From positions 3,410,001-3,474,000 of the forward strand of contig NZ_JAOEAL010000001.1 of the NCBI RefSeq assembly GCF_029835735.1: a DNA stretch of 64,000 nt, given 5' to 3'. The stretch is from Shewanella sp. GD04112. Its GTDB lineage: Bacteria; Pseudomonadota; Gammaproteobacteria; Enterobacterales; Shewanellaceae. Shown here piece by piece: positions 54,981 to 63,270 of this stretch. The position numbers and the translations under genes were made by a program. Within the stretch, counting starts at the first letter, position 1. Each line of letters starts with the position of its first letter. A model generated the notes under the pieces. That model searched no databases and was not told the DNA's origin. It saw only the letters and a program-made list of their open reading frames with translations.

Positions 54981-55457
54981 TTATTCGTCCCCTTGAATTT
55001 TACCCACCAACAGCATAGGCGCGGCATCAATTTTATCGGCGTCCATCATGGCGGCAATACGCTCCACCGATGAGAGCAACTGACTCTGCTCCCACTCTTC
55101 AAGATTTTGATATTGCTTTATAAAGTGCTCTTGAAGTGGTTTAGGCGACTCTTGCAATAATGCCCGCCCCGCCTCACTTAAATGTAAATGCACCTTGCGC
55201 TTATCGGACTCGCTGCGCTTGCGGATCACTAATCCCCGCCCTTCGAGCCTATCAATAATTGTCGTCACAGTGGCTGGGCTGAGGGTGATTTCTTCGGCCA
55301 CCTGCTTGGCTAAGGGAGCGCCGAGCTGGGCAATTTTCTGCATCACCATTAACTGCGGCCCCGTCAGGCCTGAATGTTTATTGAGTTGCCGGGAATGAAT
55401 GTCGATAGCGCGGATCACCCTGCGCAGTGAAATCAGCAGTTGTTCGTATTTTTCCAT
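54981..55457 (-). CDS. MarR-family transcription regulator
   Basis: 158 residues from ATG 55457 (MEKYEQLLISLRRVIR). A frame to 55481 adds eight residues but lacks a ribosome site. The winged-helix core includes LTGPQLMVMQKIAQLG, then LAKQVAEEITLSPATVTTIIDRLEGRGLVIRKRSESDKRKVHLHLSEAG. The effector and targets are unknown. It is divergent from the alcohol dehydrogenase across 327 bases, which is a common arrangement for a regulator and its target, but this is not proven. Confidence 0.85.
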   Translation of the reverse strand: MEKYEQLLISLRRVIRAIDIHSRQLNKHSGLTGPQLMVMQKIAQLGAPLAKQVAEEITLSPATVTTIIDRLEGRGLVIRKRSESDKRKVHLHLSEAGRALLQESPKPLQEHFIKQYQNLEEWEQSQLLSSVERIAAMMDADKIDAAPMLLVGKIQGDE

Positions 55458-55784
55458 CGTGCTTCGCGTGCTCCTCATCAACCCAACGGCCGCACCTTAC
55501 CAGAAACTCAGCCACAACTCACCTCGGCGGGTAATTTTATCGCACATTCGTCCTAGGATAACTAAACAAGTAAAAGCTGAAAAAAACCTTAAAAAACATA
55601 GCGTATATCAAGCCTGATCCCTGTCATAAAAGTTCATTATTTAGTTATCTAGTTCCAACTTTAGTGGGAATTTCACCTCAATAAACTGCCTAAGCCGATC
55701 TAGATCACATCTTGCATACCCCTTAATTGGTAGCTTGGTCACCAGAAAGAAACAAATTTAATTTACAAGCAAATAGGTGGACTT
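55458..55784. other. control region marR-like gene / adhB
   Basis: 327 bases of divergent spacer. It contains a Crp-like site (listed separately) and a short pseudopalindrome around GTTATCTAGTTCC. No ORF. Confidence 0.5.
55694..55709. promoter_or_regulatory. Crp-like site upstream of adhB
   Basis: GCCGATCTAGATCACA has the ideal centre GATCTAGATC and a perfect right half, 76 bases before the adhB ATG. Confidence 0.55.
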
Positions 55785-56933
55785 ATGGCTGCTAAATTTT
55801 TTATCCCTTCCGTCAACGTATTAGGCAAAGGCGCCGTCGATGATGCTATCGGAGATATCAAAACATTAGGCTTTAAACGCGCGTTAATCGTGACGGATAA
55901 GCCTCTCGTCAAGATTGGTCTGGTCGGTGAAGTGGCCGAAAAACTCGGTCAAAACGGCATTACTTCAACCGTGTTCGATGGCGTGCAACCCAACCCAACC
56001 GTAGGCAACGTCGAAGCTGGTCTTGCGCTATTAAAAGCCAATCAATGTGATTTTGTGATTTCATTAGGCGGTGGCTCACCCCACGATTGCGCTAAGGGTA
56101 TCGCCCTTGTTGCCACCAACGGCGGCAGCATCAAAGACTATGAAGGGTTAGACCAATCCGCTAAGCCACAGCTGCCATTAGTGGCCATTAACACTACCGC
56201 TGGCACCGCCAGTGAAATGACCCGTTTTTGTATCATCACTGACGAAGCTCGCCATATCAAAATGGCAATTGTCGATAAACACACCACCCCATTACTGTCT
56301 GTGAATGACCCTGAGCTGATGCTGAAAAAACCAGCGAGCCTCACAGCTGCAACAGGCATGGACGCGCTGACCCACGCGGTTGAAGCCTATGTGTCTATCG
56401 CTGCGAACCCAATTACCGATGCCTGCGCCATTAAAGCCATTGAACTTATCCAAGGCAACTTAGTGAATGCGGTAAAACAAGGCCAAGATATTGAAGCCCG
56501 TGAGCAGATGGCCTATGCACAATTCTTAGCGGGGATGGCTTTTAACAACGCCAGCTTAGGTTATGTGCATGCGATGGCGCACCAATTAGGCGGTTTCTAC
56601 GATCTGCCCCACGGTGTATGTAACGCCCTGTTATTACCCCATGTGCAAGAATACAACGCCAAAGTGGTACCAGATCGCTTAAAAGATATTGCGAAGGCCA
56701 TGGGTGTCGATGTAGCCAATATGACCGATGAGCAAGGTGCTGCGGCGGCGATCGCCGCGATTAAGGCCCTATCCGTTGCGGTAAACATTCCAGAAAACCT
56801 GACGTTACTCGGGGTTAAAGCGGAAGATATTCCAACGCTGGCCGAAAACGCCTTAAAGGATGCCTGTGGTTTCACTAACCCTAAACAGGCAACCCATGAA
56901 GAGATCTGCCAGATCTTCACTAACGCGTTATAA
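55785..56933 (+). CDS. adhB: iron-containing alcohol dehydrogenase
   Basis: An NAD-linked group III alcohol dehydrogenase (AdhB/YiaY type), 382 residues. GGGSPHDCAKGIA near residue 95 binds NAD. The metal-site region has AFNNASLGYVHAMAHQLGGFYDLPHG, with His residues in the family pattern. AGGTGG is seven bases before the ATG. It interconverts ethanol and acetaldehyde or similar short alcohols; the exact substrate is not shown. Possible Crp control; a terminator follows. Confidence 0.9.
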   Translation: MAAKFFIPSVNVLGKGAVDDAIGDIKTLGFKRALIVTDKPLVKIGLVGEVAEKLGQNGITSTVFDGVQPNPTVGNVEAGLALLKANQCDFVISLGGGSPHDCAKGIALVATNGGSIKDYEGLDQSAKPQLPLVAINTTAGTASEMTRFCIITDEARHIKMAIVDKHTTPLLSVNDPELMLKKPASLTAATGMDALTHAVEAYVSIAANPITDACAIKAIELIQGNLVNAVKQGQDIEAREQMAYAQFLAGMAFNNASLGYVHAMAHQLGGFYDLPHGVCNALLLPHVQEYNAKVVPDRLKDIAKAMGVDVANMTDEQGAAAAIAAIKALSVAVNIPENLTLLGVKAEDIPTLAENALKDACGFTNPKQATHEEICQIFTNAL

Positions 56934-57026
56934 ACCCGCGTTATAGAGCATTCGCATTAACGCCGTCTGTCGCGCGCCAATTGACAGGATGTTGTTCGGC
57001 TAGCGCAAGCTAACGACATGAGAATC

Positions 57027-57062
57027 GGCCCAAACAAGGGATCTTGTTTGGGCCTTTCTTTT
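57027..57062 (+). terminator. terminator of adhB
   Basis: A 12-bp stem GGCCCAAACAAG / CTTGTTTGGGCC with loop GGAT and a T-rich tail, 94 bases after the stop. Confidence 0.88.
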
Positions 57063-57224
57063 GGGCTGAACCAGCCAATTTTGCACTACGCCATAATGTA
57101 AAAAACCGCCGTAGCGCCTTAATCTTCGGCAGTTGGGATCCCATAGATCGAAAAATCGTCCCAATAGCGTAAAAACGTGATCTTGGTGGGTTACATGCTG
57201 TTACAAATCCGCTAGACTGGCTCT
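57063..57224. other. spacer with possible promoter
   Basis: Contains TTACAT-N16-TAGACT at 57191-57218, which could drive the small RNA candidate downstream. No ORF. Confidence 0.4.
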
Positions 57225-57296
57225 AGTTCGCTTTTTCCCTGCAAAAGATGAAGCCAGCTCAGAGGCCCATTCTAAGGAATGGGCCTCTGTCCCTTT
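57225..57296 (+). ncRNA. candidate small RNA of about 70 bases
   Basis: Bounded on the left by the promoter candidate and on the right by a 13-bp stem (arms 57260-57272 and 57277-57289, core GAGGCCCATTC, loop TAAG) followed by TCCCTTTT. There is no ORF in it. The hairpin is not needed by adhB, which has its own terminator. No known RNA family is recognised. Confidence 0.4.
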
Positions 57297-57624
57297 TAGC
57301 ACCCGCCCCTACACCTCCCCAATAATTTGCTACTGTTTAATGGCTCACTGCACTATGTAGATCCTATCGCTTATTTGCTGCTTTATTGCGCAGTAATTAA
57401 GCAAAAACGAATTTGAGTGCAAAACTGAGAGATAGCACATAGATATTCGTTAAAAACTCATGCTAAATAACACTGAATGGAAATGAATTAACTGACTCAT
57501 TTTTAACCAAAAATACTTGTAAAAACTGTGATTTAACTCGGGCGATATCAGCGCAATTAATGATTGACCGAATTCAAAAACGATGCCTATGATGGCAGCA
57601 ACATCCTCAACAGGTAGGTACGCT
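57297..57624. other. AT-rich spacer before the 124-residue gene
   Basis: About 330 bases with no recognised element. Presumably holds the promoter of the next gene. Confidence 0.4.
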
Positions 57625-57999
57625 ATGACAGCAATTACTCATGTATATAACTACACAGTTAGATGTCCGCATTACAAAGATCCCGAACATCCAGTGAGTT
57701 GGTTAAACCACATCGAATTAAACCAATCCAGTGAAATTGCCTTAAACCGTATCACCAAATGGCATGAACTCTCAGGCAGTAAATCCTTCGAAACCAGTAA
57801 GTTTGTAGTCCGCAAAGCCGATAATGAAGAAGCCTACTTCTCCATGCAGAGCGATAGGCTTAAAAATGATGGTCATGCGCTGGTCACCTTTAAAATCTTC
57901 CTCGATACCTGCTGCGACGATGCCGCCCCAGAAGAAATTATGCAGCACCTGATTGATGACTATCAGCAGCGTTTAGCGAAACTCGACCAAGCCTCATAA
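57625..57999 (+). CDS. conserved-looking cytoplasmic protein, unknown function
   Basis: 124 residues from ATG 57625 (MTAITHVYNYTVRCPHY). AGGTAGG lies eight bases upstream; a frame starting at 57583 has no ribosome site. The protein is hydrophilic, has no signal peptide or membrane helix, and carries a Cys-Cys pair (LDTCCDDAAPEE). No family recognised. A hairpin terminator follows within 60 bases. Confidence 0.65.
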   Translation: MTAITHVYNYTVRCPHYKDPEHPVSWLNHIELNQSSEIALNRITKWHELSGSKSFETSKFVVRKADNEEAYFSMQSDRLKNDGHALVTFKIFLDTCCDDAAPEEIMQHLIDDYQQRLAKLDQAS

Positions 58000-58056
58000 T
58001 GCTTTGCTTGGGAGTGACATGTCACATAAGCGATTAATCGCTAAGTTAAATAGCAA

Positions 58057-58090
58057 CAATGCCAGGGTTAATACTCTGGCATTTTGTTTT
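58057..58090 (+). terminator. terminator of the 124-residue gene
   Basis: Stem AATGCCAG / CTGGCATT with a 10-base loop and TTGTTTTA tail, 57 bases after the stop. Confidence 0.75.
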
Positions 58091-58326
58091 ACTGACCTTG
58101 CTAATCAATTCATTCTAAACCGCCACTCATCCGCCACAGACCCACGCCTCGTTAACTTGGATGAAGACATTTCATCTTCACTCAAGCAAACTGATTCATT
58201 ATCCCTAATCTAATAATTGGGCTACAAAGATTGGAGCTCCGATAATTGGATTTTCAGATTATTAAGGCGCGGTACAGCAGTATTTGGTATCTTGCCTAAC
58301 AAACGTGCGTTATCAGGATGAGTACA

Positions 58327-58539
58327 ATGAAAAAAGCGATGCTGTTAATACTACCACTGCTACTGGCCACCACAGCCTGCGCCGATTTAAAGGATGCGGG
58401 TCGCGCCATTGGCACCACCACTAAAGATGTGACAAAAGAGATTGGTCACGCCACCCGCGACACCACCAAAGCCATTGGTCATGCCTCACGGGATGCGGTG
58501 AAATCGGTTAAAGAAGAACTGACGGAAGATTCAGAGTGA
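58327..58539 (+). CDS. small lipoprotein with 11-residue repeats
   Basis: 70 residues from ATG 58327 (MKKAMLLILPLLLATTAC). AGGA lies eight bases before it; an ATG at 58318 is too close to that site. A lipobox-like ATTAC is followed by an amphipathic helix built of about 11-residue units: DVTKEIGHATR, DTTKAIGHASR, DAVKSVKEELT. Such repeats resemble apolipoprotein or LEA-type helices. Function unknown; probably tethered to a membrane facing the periplasm. Confidence 0.65.
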   Translation: MKKAMLLILPLLLATTACADLKDAGRAIGTTTKDVTKEIGHATRDTTKAIGHASRDAVKSVKEELTEDSE

Positions 58540-58576
58540 CGCCCATGCGTCACTCTGCTTTATCGGGGCTCAATCC

Positions 58577-58945
58577 TTAGGCCGCGTTGGCGCGAATACC
58601 ATGAGGCACGGGTAAGCCCTGGGCATTCACGTTTACAAACACCATCTTATCGATACTAACTACTGGCGCTTGCGTCATCTTATTACGCACTTGGCAACTG
58701 ACCGTAATGGAACTGTGCCCAAGGCTGACAAGCTCCAAACCAAATTCCAACACATCCCCCTGCCGCGCCGGCGTCATAAAATTGATTTCAGAAATCAGCT
58801 TAGTCACATGGCTGGAGCTCTTCATCTGGCACGCAGCAAAGATGGCCGCCTCCTCGTCAATCCAACTCAATAACTGGCCGCCAAATAGGGTATTTGCAGG
58901 ATTTAAATGTTCAGGTTTGACTAAACGACGACTGTAATATTTCAT
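58577..58945 (-). CDS. hotdog-fold acyl-CoA thioesterase (YciA type)
   Basis: Hydrolyses acyl-CoA in the cytoplasm. 122 residues from ATG 58945 (MKYYSRRLVKPEHLN), with GAGGT seven bases upstream; the frame to 58984 adds residues before the ribosome site. ANTLFGGQLLSWIDEEAAIFA is the active-site motif of YciA-like hexameric thioesterases, and the FMTPARQGDVLEF stretch is also conserved. The chain-length preference is unknown. Confidence 0.85.
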   Translation of the reverse strand: MKYYSRRLVKPEHLNPANTLFGGQLLSWIDEEAAIFAACQMKSSSHVTKLISEINFMTPARQGDVLEFGLELVSLGHSSITVSCQVRNKMTQAPVVSIDKMVFVNVNAQGLPVPHGIRANAA

Positions 58946-59108
58946 GACGGTGACCTCACTGTGAATGCCAAGTTTTACAGCCAATTCACAGCATTATTTA
59001 GGCCAAGATAAATAGCCATTGAATAACAATGAGATAGCATTAAGTTATTGTAAAACGGTTAAAAACTTGCACCAACTCGAGTCAGAGTTGCACCAGAATA
59101 ATCAATTA

Positions 59109-59138
59109 GATAAAAAAATAGCGACTCAGAGAGTCGCC
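59109..59138 (-). terminator. second terminator downstream of aceA
   Basis: Stem GCGACTC / GAGTCGC with loop AGA. On the minus strand it is followed by TATTTTTTTATC. It stands in tandem behind the first aceA terminator. Confidence 0.7.
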
Positions 59139-59195
59139 AAGCTCAGGCAAGCAATGTATTGACTGGGTAGGAAGTTAAGTCACAAGGTTTGACTT

Positions 59196-59232
59196 AAAAA
59201 CCCGTGCAGCACATGTAGGCGAACTGCACGGG
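59196..59232 (-). terminator. first terminator downstream of aceA
   Basis: Stem CCCGTGCAG / CTGCACGGG with a 14-base loop and, on the minus strand, TTTTTAAG. It lies 88 bases after the aceA stop. Confidence 0.8.
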
Positions 59233-59319
59233 GGACAACAGCTGCAATGCAGCTAAACACAGGGTTTACGGGTACAACATCTTACGGGTAGAACCTATTC
59301 GCGATACAACAGACTTCGC

Positions 59320-60642
59320 TTAAAACTGCTCTTCTTCGGTCGAGCCAGTCAGTGCAGTCACCGATGAATGACCGCCTTGGATCACTGTGGTGACTTGGTC
59401 GAAGTAACCTGTACCCACTTCCTGTTGATGCGCGACGAAGGTGTAGCCTTTCTTCGCTGCTGCAAACTCAACTTCTTGAACTTTCTCAACGTAATGCTTC
59501 ATACCTTCACCACGAGCGTAGTCGTAAGCCAGGTCAAACATGTTGTACCACATGTTATGGATACCCGCTAAAGTGATGAACTGGTACTTGTAGCCCATGT
59601 CCGACAGCTCTTGTTGGAAGCGCGCAATCGTCGCGTCATCCAAGTTTTTCTTCCAATTGAACGAAGGTGAACAGTTGTAGGCCAGTAATTGGTCTGGGTA
59701 CTGAGCATGGATTGCCTCAGCAAAGCGGCGTGCTTCTTCTAAGTCAGGCTTAGCGGTTTCACACCAAATTAAATCCGCATAAGGTGCGTAGGCAAGACCG
59801 CGAGAAATCGCTTGGTCTAGACCCGCTTTCACGCGGTAGAAACCTTCACTGGTGCGCTCGCCAGTCACGAAGTCACGATCGTATGGGTCGCAATCAGAGG
59901 TCAATAAATCCGCTGCGTTCGCATCGGTACGAGCGATAACTAAGGTTTCAACACCGCTCACGTCGGCTGCAAGGCGCGCTGCAACTAACTTTTGTACCGC
60001 TTCTTGGGTCGGTACTAATACTTTACCGCCCATGTGGCCACACTTTTTCACTGAGGCTAATTGGTCTTCAAAGTGCACACCGGCGGCGCCAGCGTCGATC
60101 ATCGACTTCATCAGCTCGAACGCATTCAGTACGCCACCAAAACCCGCTTCCGCATCGGCAATAATCGGCAGGAAGTAATCGACAAAGTTTTCTTCTTCCG
60201 GATTAACCCCATTGCTCCACTGAATTTGGTCAGCACGGCGGAAAGAGTTGTTAATACGAGCTACGACCGCAGGCACTGAGTTTGCTGGGTATAAAGATTG
60301 GTCTGGGTACATAGTGCCCGCTAAGTTAGCGTCGGCCGCCACTTGCCAACCAGACAGATAAATCGCTTCGATACCGGCTTTAGCCTGTTGTACCGCTTGG
60401 CCGCCAGTCAGTGCACCTAACGAGTTCACATAACCTTTTTTTGCGCCACCGTTGACTAAATCCCACAGTTTAGCGGCACCGCGTTTGGCAATGGTGTTTT
60501 CGGGTACGATAGAACCACGAAGTGCCACAACTTCCTCTGCAGTGTATGGGCGACGTACGTTTTTCCAACGTGGATTCTCAGCCCAATCTTTTTTGATCGC
60601 GTCAATTTGTGCCTGACGTGAAGTCTGTGTTGCCTTAGTCAT
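59320..60642 (-). CDS. aceA: isocitrate lyase AceA
   Basis: Splits isocitrate into succinate and glyoxylate (glyoxylate shunt). 440 residues from ATG 60642 (MTKATQTSRQ), preceded by GGAGTG. KKCGHMGGKVLVPTQEAV carries the catalytic KKCGH motif, and LIWCETAKPDLEEARRFAEAI and NCSPSFNWKKNL are also conserved. It follows aceB by 143 bases; the pair is probably one operon, with two tandem terminators behind it. It competes with icd (this window) for isocitrate. Confidence 0.95.
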   Translation of the reverse strand: MTKATQTSRQAQIDAIKKDWAENPRWKNVRRPYTAEEVVALRGSIVPENTIAKRGAAKLWDLVNGGAKKGYVNSLGALTGGQAVQQAKAGIEAIYLSGWQVAADANLAGTMYPDQSLYPANSVPAVVARINNSFRRADQIQWSNGVNPEEENFVDYFLPIIADAEAGFGGVLNAFELMKSMIDAGAAGVHFEDQLASVKKCGHMGGKVLVPTQEAVQKLVAARLAADVSGVETLVIARTDANAADLLTSDCDPYDRDFVTGERTSEGFYRVKAGLDQAISRGLAYAPYADLIWCETAKPDLEEARRFAEAIHAQYPDQLLAYNCSPSFNWKKNLDDATIARFQQELSDMGYKYQFITLAGIHNMWYNMFDLAYDYARGEGMKHYVEKVQEVEFAAAKKGYTFVAHQQEVGTGYFDQVTTVIQGGHSSVTALTGSTEEEQF

Positions 60643-60785
60643 AGTGTCACTCCTTTCTCTGTGATGTTGTAGCAAGTGAAGCTGCCCCACAGCCTCACCC
60701 TGCCCATTGGTTTAATTGGCGGCTTGGCCGCCATAACGCATTCCATGTAAACGCATTCAGTGTTACAGCATTAAAACGCTAATCA

Positions 60786-62435
60786 TTAAGCCGTTAGCAT
60801 CTCGTAACCGGGTAAGGTTAAGAAATCGACCAACTCATCCGAAGTGGTAATATCCTCAAGCAATACAGCCGCTTGGGTAAATTTGCCGTGGGTGAATCTG
60901 TCACCGCCCACTTCTTTTTTCACATTTGCTAACTCTTCCACCAGCATGTCCTTAAACAATTGTTTAGTGACGGGTTTGCCGTTTGAGAGTGACTTGCCAT
61001 GTTGGATCCATTGCCAAATCGAGGCGCGGGAGATTTCCGCCGTTGCCGCATCTTCCATTAATCCGTAAATCGGCACACAACCGTTACCACTGATCCACGC
61101 CTCAAGGTATTGCAGAGCGATGCGAATATTCAGGCGCATCCCTTGCTCAGTGCGCTCACCATCACAGGGTTTTAATAACTCAGCGGCGAGGATCGGTGCA
61201 TCCACATCACGGGTGATATGCAATTGATTTTGATGATCTTGGCCTATGTATTCGTTAAAGATCCCCATTGCCGTATCAGCAAGACCAGGGTGAGCAACCC
61301 AAGTCCCATCGTGACCATTGCGAGCCTCAAGCTCTTTGTCCTTACGTACCCGTTGCAACACGGTTTCGTTCTGAGCGGGATCCTTCGCTGGAATAAAGGC
61401 CGCCATGCCGCCCATCGCCAGTGCGCCACGTTTATGGCAGGTTTTGATCAGCAGTCTTGAATAGGCGCTTAAGAAAGGCGTATCCATGGTCACCGCTTGG
61501 CGATCCGGTAATACACGGTCGCTATGACGCTTTAATGTTTTGATATAGCTGAAGATATAATCCCAACGACCACAGTTCAGCGCGACAATGTTTGAGCGTA
61601 ATTCATAGAGAATTTCGTCCATTTCAAACACTGCGGGTAAGGTCTCAATCAAACAGGTACATTTGATTGTGCCAGGCTGCAGGCAGAATCTTTCTTCAAC
61701 AAAAGCAAACACTTTTGCCCACCAACGCGCTTCGATATGGCTCTCGAGTTTAGGAATATAGAAGTAAGGACCACTGCCCTTCGCCAGCAATTGGCGATAG
61801 TTATGGTAAAAGTACATCGCAAAGTCGAATAACGCGCCGGGAATGGACTGCTGGTTAAATTCAACGTGCTTCTCTTTTAAGTGCAGGCCACGCACACGGC
61901 AGATTAATACCGCAGGATTTGGGCCTAACTTGTAGTGTTTACCGGTTTCAGGCGCGGTGTATTCAATCTCACCGCGCACGGCATCACGCAGGTTAATCTG
62001 ACCTTCCACGACTTTCTGCCAGCTCGGTGCTAAGGAGTCTTCAAAATCCGCCATAAACACTTTGGCATTGGCATTAAGCGCATTGATCACCATCTTACGT
62101 TCGACGGGACCGGTGATTTCGACACGGCGATCGAGTAAGTCATTCGGAATACCACGGATCTTCCATGCGCCGTCACGAATAGCGCGAGTCTCGGGTAAAA
62201 AGTCAGGCAAAGCCCCTTTATCGATACGCGCCTGTCTATCTTTACGTTTGGCGAGTAAGGTGGGCACTTCTGTCGCAAATTCACGGCAAAGTGACTCAAG
62301 CAACGCCAGCGCGCCTTCGGTAAAAATCACCTCCTGCCCTGGGATGGTATTTCCCACTAAGGCCAGAGTGCCATTCGCAGTGGCCTTATTCTGTGTCGAA
62401 TTCAATTGCTGTTCACCTAAAGTGTGTTCCGTCAT
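60786..62435 (-). CDS. aceB: malate synthase A AceB
   Basis: Joins glyoxylate and acetyl-CoA to malate. 549 residues, the usual size for isoform A. ALNCGRWDYIFSYIKTL and MADFEDSLAPSW are the active-site regions. The ribosome site GGGAGGG lies upstream of the ATG at 62435. It is the first gene of aceBA, preceded by a region with repeated ACAAACATT-like motifs. Confidence 0.95.
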   Translation of the reverse strand: MTEHTLGEQQLNSTQNKATANGTLALVGNTIPGQEVIFTEGALALLESLCREFATEVPTLLAKRKDRQARIDKGALPDFLPETRAIRDGAWKIRGIPNDLLDRRVEITGPVERKMVINALNANAKVFMADFEDSLAPSWQKVVEGQINLRDAVRGEIEYTAPETGKHYKLGPNPAVLICRVRGLHLKEKHVEFNQQSIPGALFDFAMYFYHNYRQLLAKGSGPYFYIPKLESHIEARWWAKVFAFVEERFCLQPGTIKCTCLIETLPAVFEMDEILYELRSNIVALNCGRWDYIFSYIKTLKRHSDRVLPDRQAVTMDTPFLSAYSRLLIKTCHKRGALAMGGMAAFIPAKDPAQNETVLQRVRKDKELEARNGHDGTWVAHPGLADTAMGIFNEYIGQDHQNQLHITRDVDAPILAAELLKPCDGERTEQGMRLNIRIALQYLEAWISGNGCVPIYGLMEDAATAEISRASIWQWIQHGKSLSNGKPVTKQLFKDMLVEELANVKKEVGGDRFTHGKFTQAAVLLEDITTSDELVDFLTLPGYEMLTA

Positions 62436-62508
62436 CTTCTCGCCCTCCCAAGAGGCTAACCTTTTGCTCGTTTACGACCCGTTACCAGCAAAGACATGAG
62501 TAACATGT

Positions 62509-62573
62509 ACAAACATTCACCATAAAACATTCAAATGTTTGTTTAGAACCAAAACTTACAGACAAACATTTGT
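62509..62573. promoter_or_regulatory. clustered ACAAACATT repeats upstream of aceB
   Basis: ACAAACATT at 62509-62517, the palindrome AAACATT-ca-AATGTTT at 62525-62540, and ACAAACATTTGT at 62562-62573. They lie about 75-140 bases before the aceB ATG, where operators would be expected. The binding protein is unknown. Confidence 0.45.
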
Positions 62574-63220
62574 ATTTGCAACTATCCAAAAGTGCCATAA
62601 CCGCTAAAAAATTTGACCAAAAAACCTCTCAAAATTGGTCTGACCAAGACGCAAAATACAAACCAAACAGCTGATAAATAACAACTTTAAAATCATTAGC
62701 TAAATAAGATTTTTCTTATCGTGAAATTTGTCAGACAACTTTACCACTACAAACGCATTGTAATTTTATACGTAATTTAATTACCTATTGAAAATTTAAA
62801 TATACAGCATTTTTAGCCTATTCGACCTAAGTAGAAACCTGTGTGCGTTTTGAACTCCACTCGGAGGAAAGCGGTAAAAATCAACAAAACCAATCAATTA
62901 ACAAAATAGAAACAGATTAAAAATTTAAACACTCGTTTAACTATTACGTTTACGTAAACAGTCGAATAAGGAAGGGGAGAGTGACAGGGTTCACGGGTTA
63001 TGTTTCTCGATCAAAAACCCGAGTCGATGTGGTTAACCCAAAAAATAAATCACTTTTTTATAAAAAAAATGAAACAAATTAGAAATCTGACCCAGCATTG
63101 CTCCAAATGAAGGCAGCAAGTGATAGTGAAGGTCTTTATCCCCAACACAGTTAACCGTATTTCATATGTAAAGATAACCAAGCTTCATGGTCTTTTAAGT
63201 GCCAAACAAGGGGTTGCAAA

Positions 63221-63239
63221 CTAGATGAAAATCATTATC
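63221..63239. promoter_or_regulatory. Fur box of the TonB receptor gene
   Basis: CTAGATGAAAATCATTATC matches the 19-base Fur consensus at 14 of 19 positions, with the right half perfect. It lies 32 bases before the receptor ATG. Confidence 0.7.
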
Positions 63240-63270
63240 ATTCGCGACCTTTCTGATTGGGGGACTTTCA

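Larger units (their letters stand above)
58946..59319. other. spacer between thioesterase and aceA
   Basis: 374 bases. Holds two minus-strand terminators for aceBA (listed separately), a small GCTGC hairpin at about 59240-59254, and the thioesterase promoter. No ORF. Confidence 0.6.
62436..63270. other. 835-base control region aceB / TonB receptor
   Basis: Very AT-rich. It includes the ACAAACATT cluster near aceB, a HexR-like half site TGTAATTTTATACG at 62759-62772, a perfect 12-bp palindrome GTTTACGTAAAC at 62948-62959, and a Fur box near the receptor. No ORF that looks coding. Confidence 0.55.

Noticed and set aside
58004..58213. 69-residue open frame after the 124-residue gene
   Set aside because: It contains the rho-independent terminator of the previous gene (58057-58090) and has no recognisable family; the frame is probably chance despite a GGAG before an inner ATG.
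62759..62772. HexR operator before aceB
   Set aside because: Only the left half TGTAAT fits; the right half TATACG does not. Mentioned in the spacer entry but not called.
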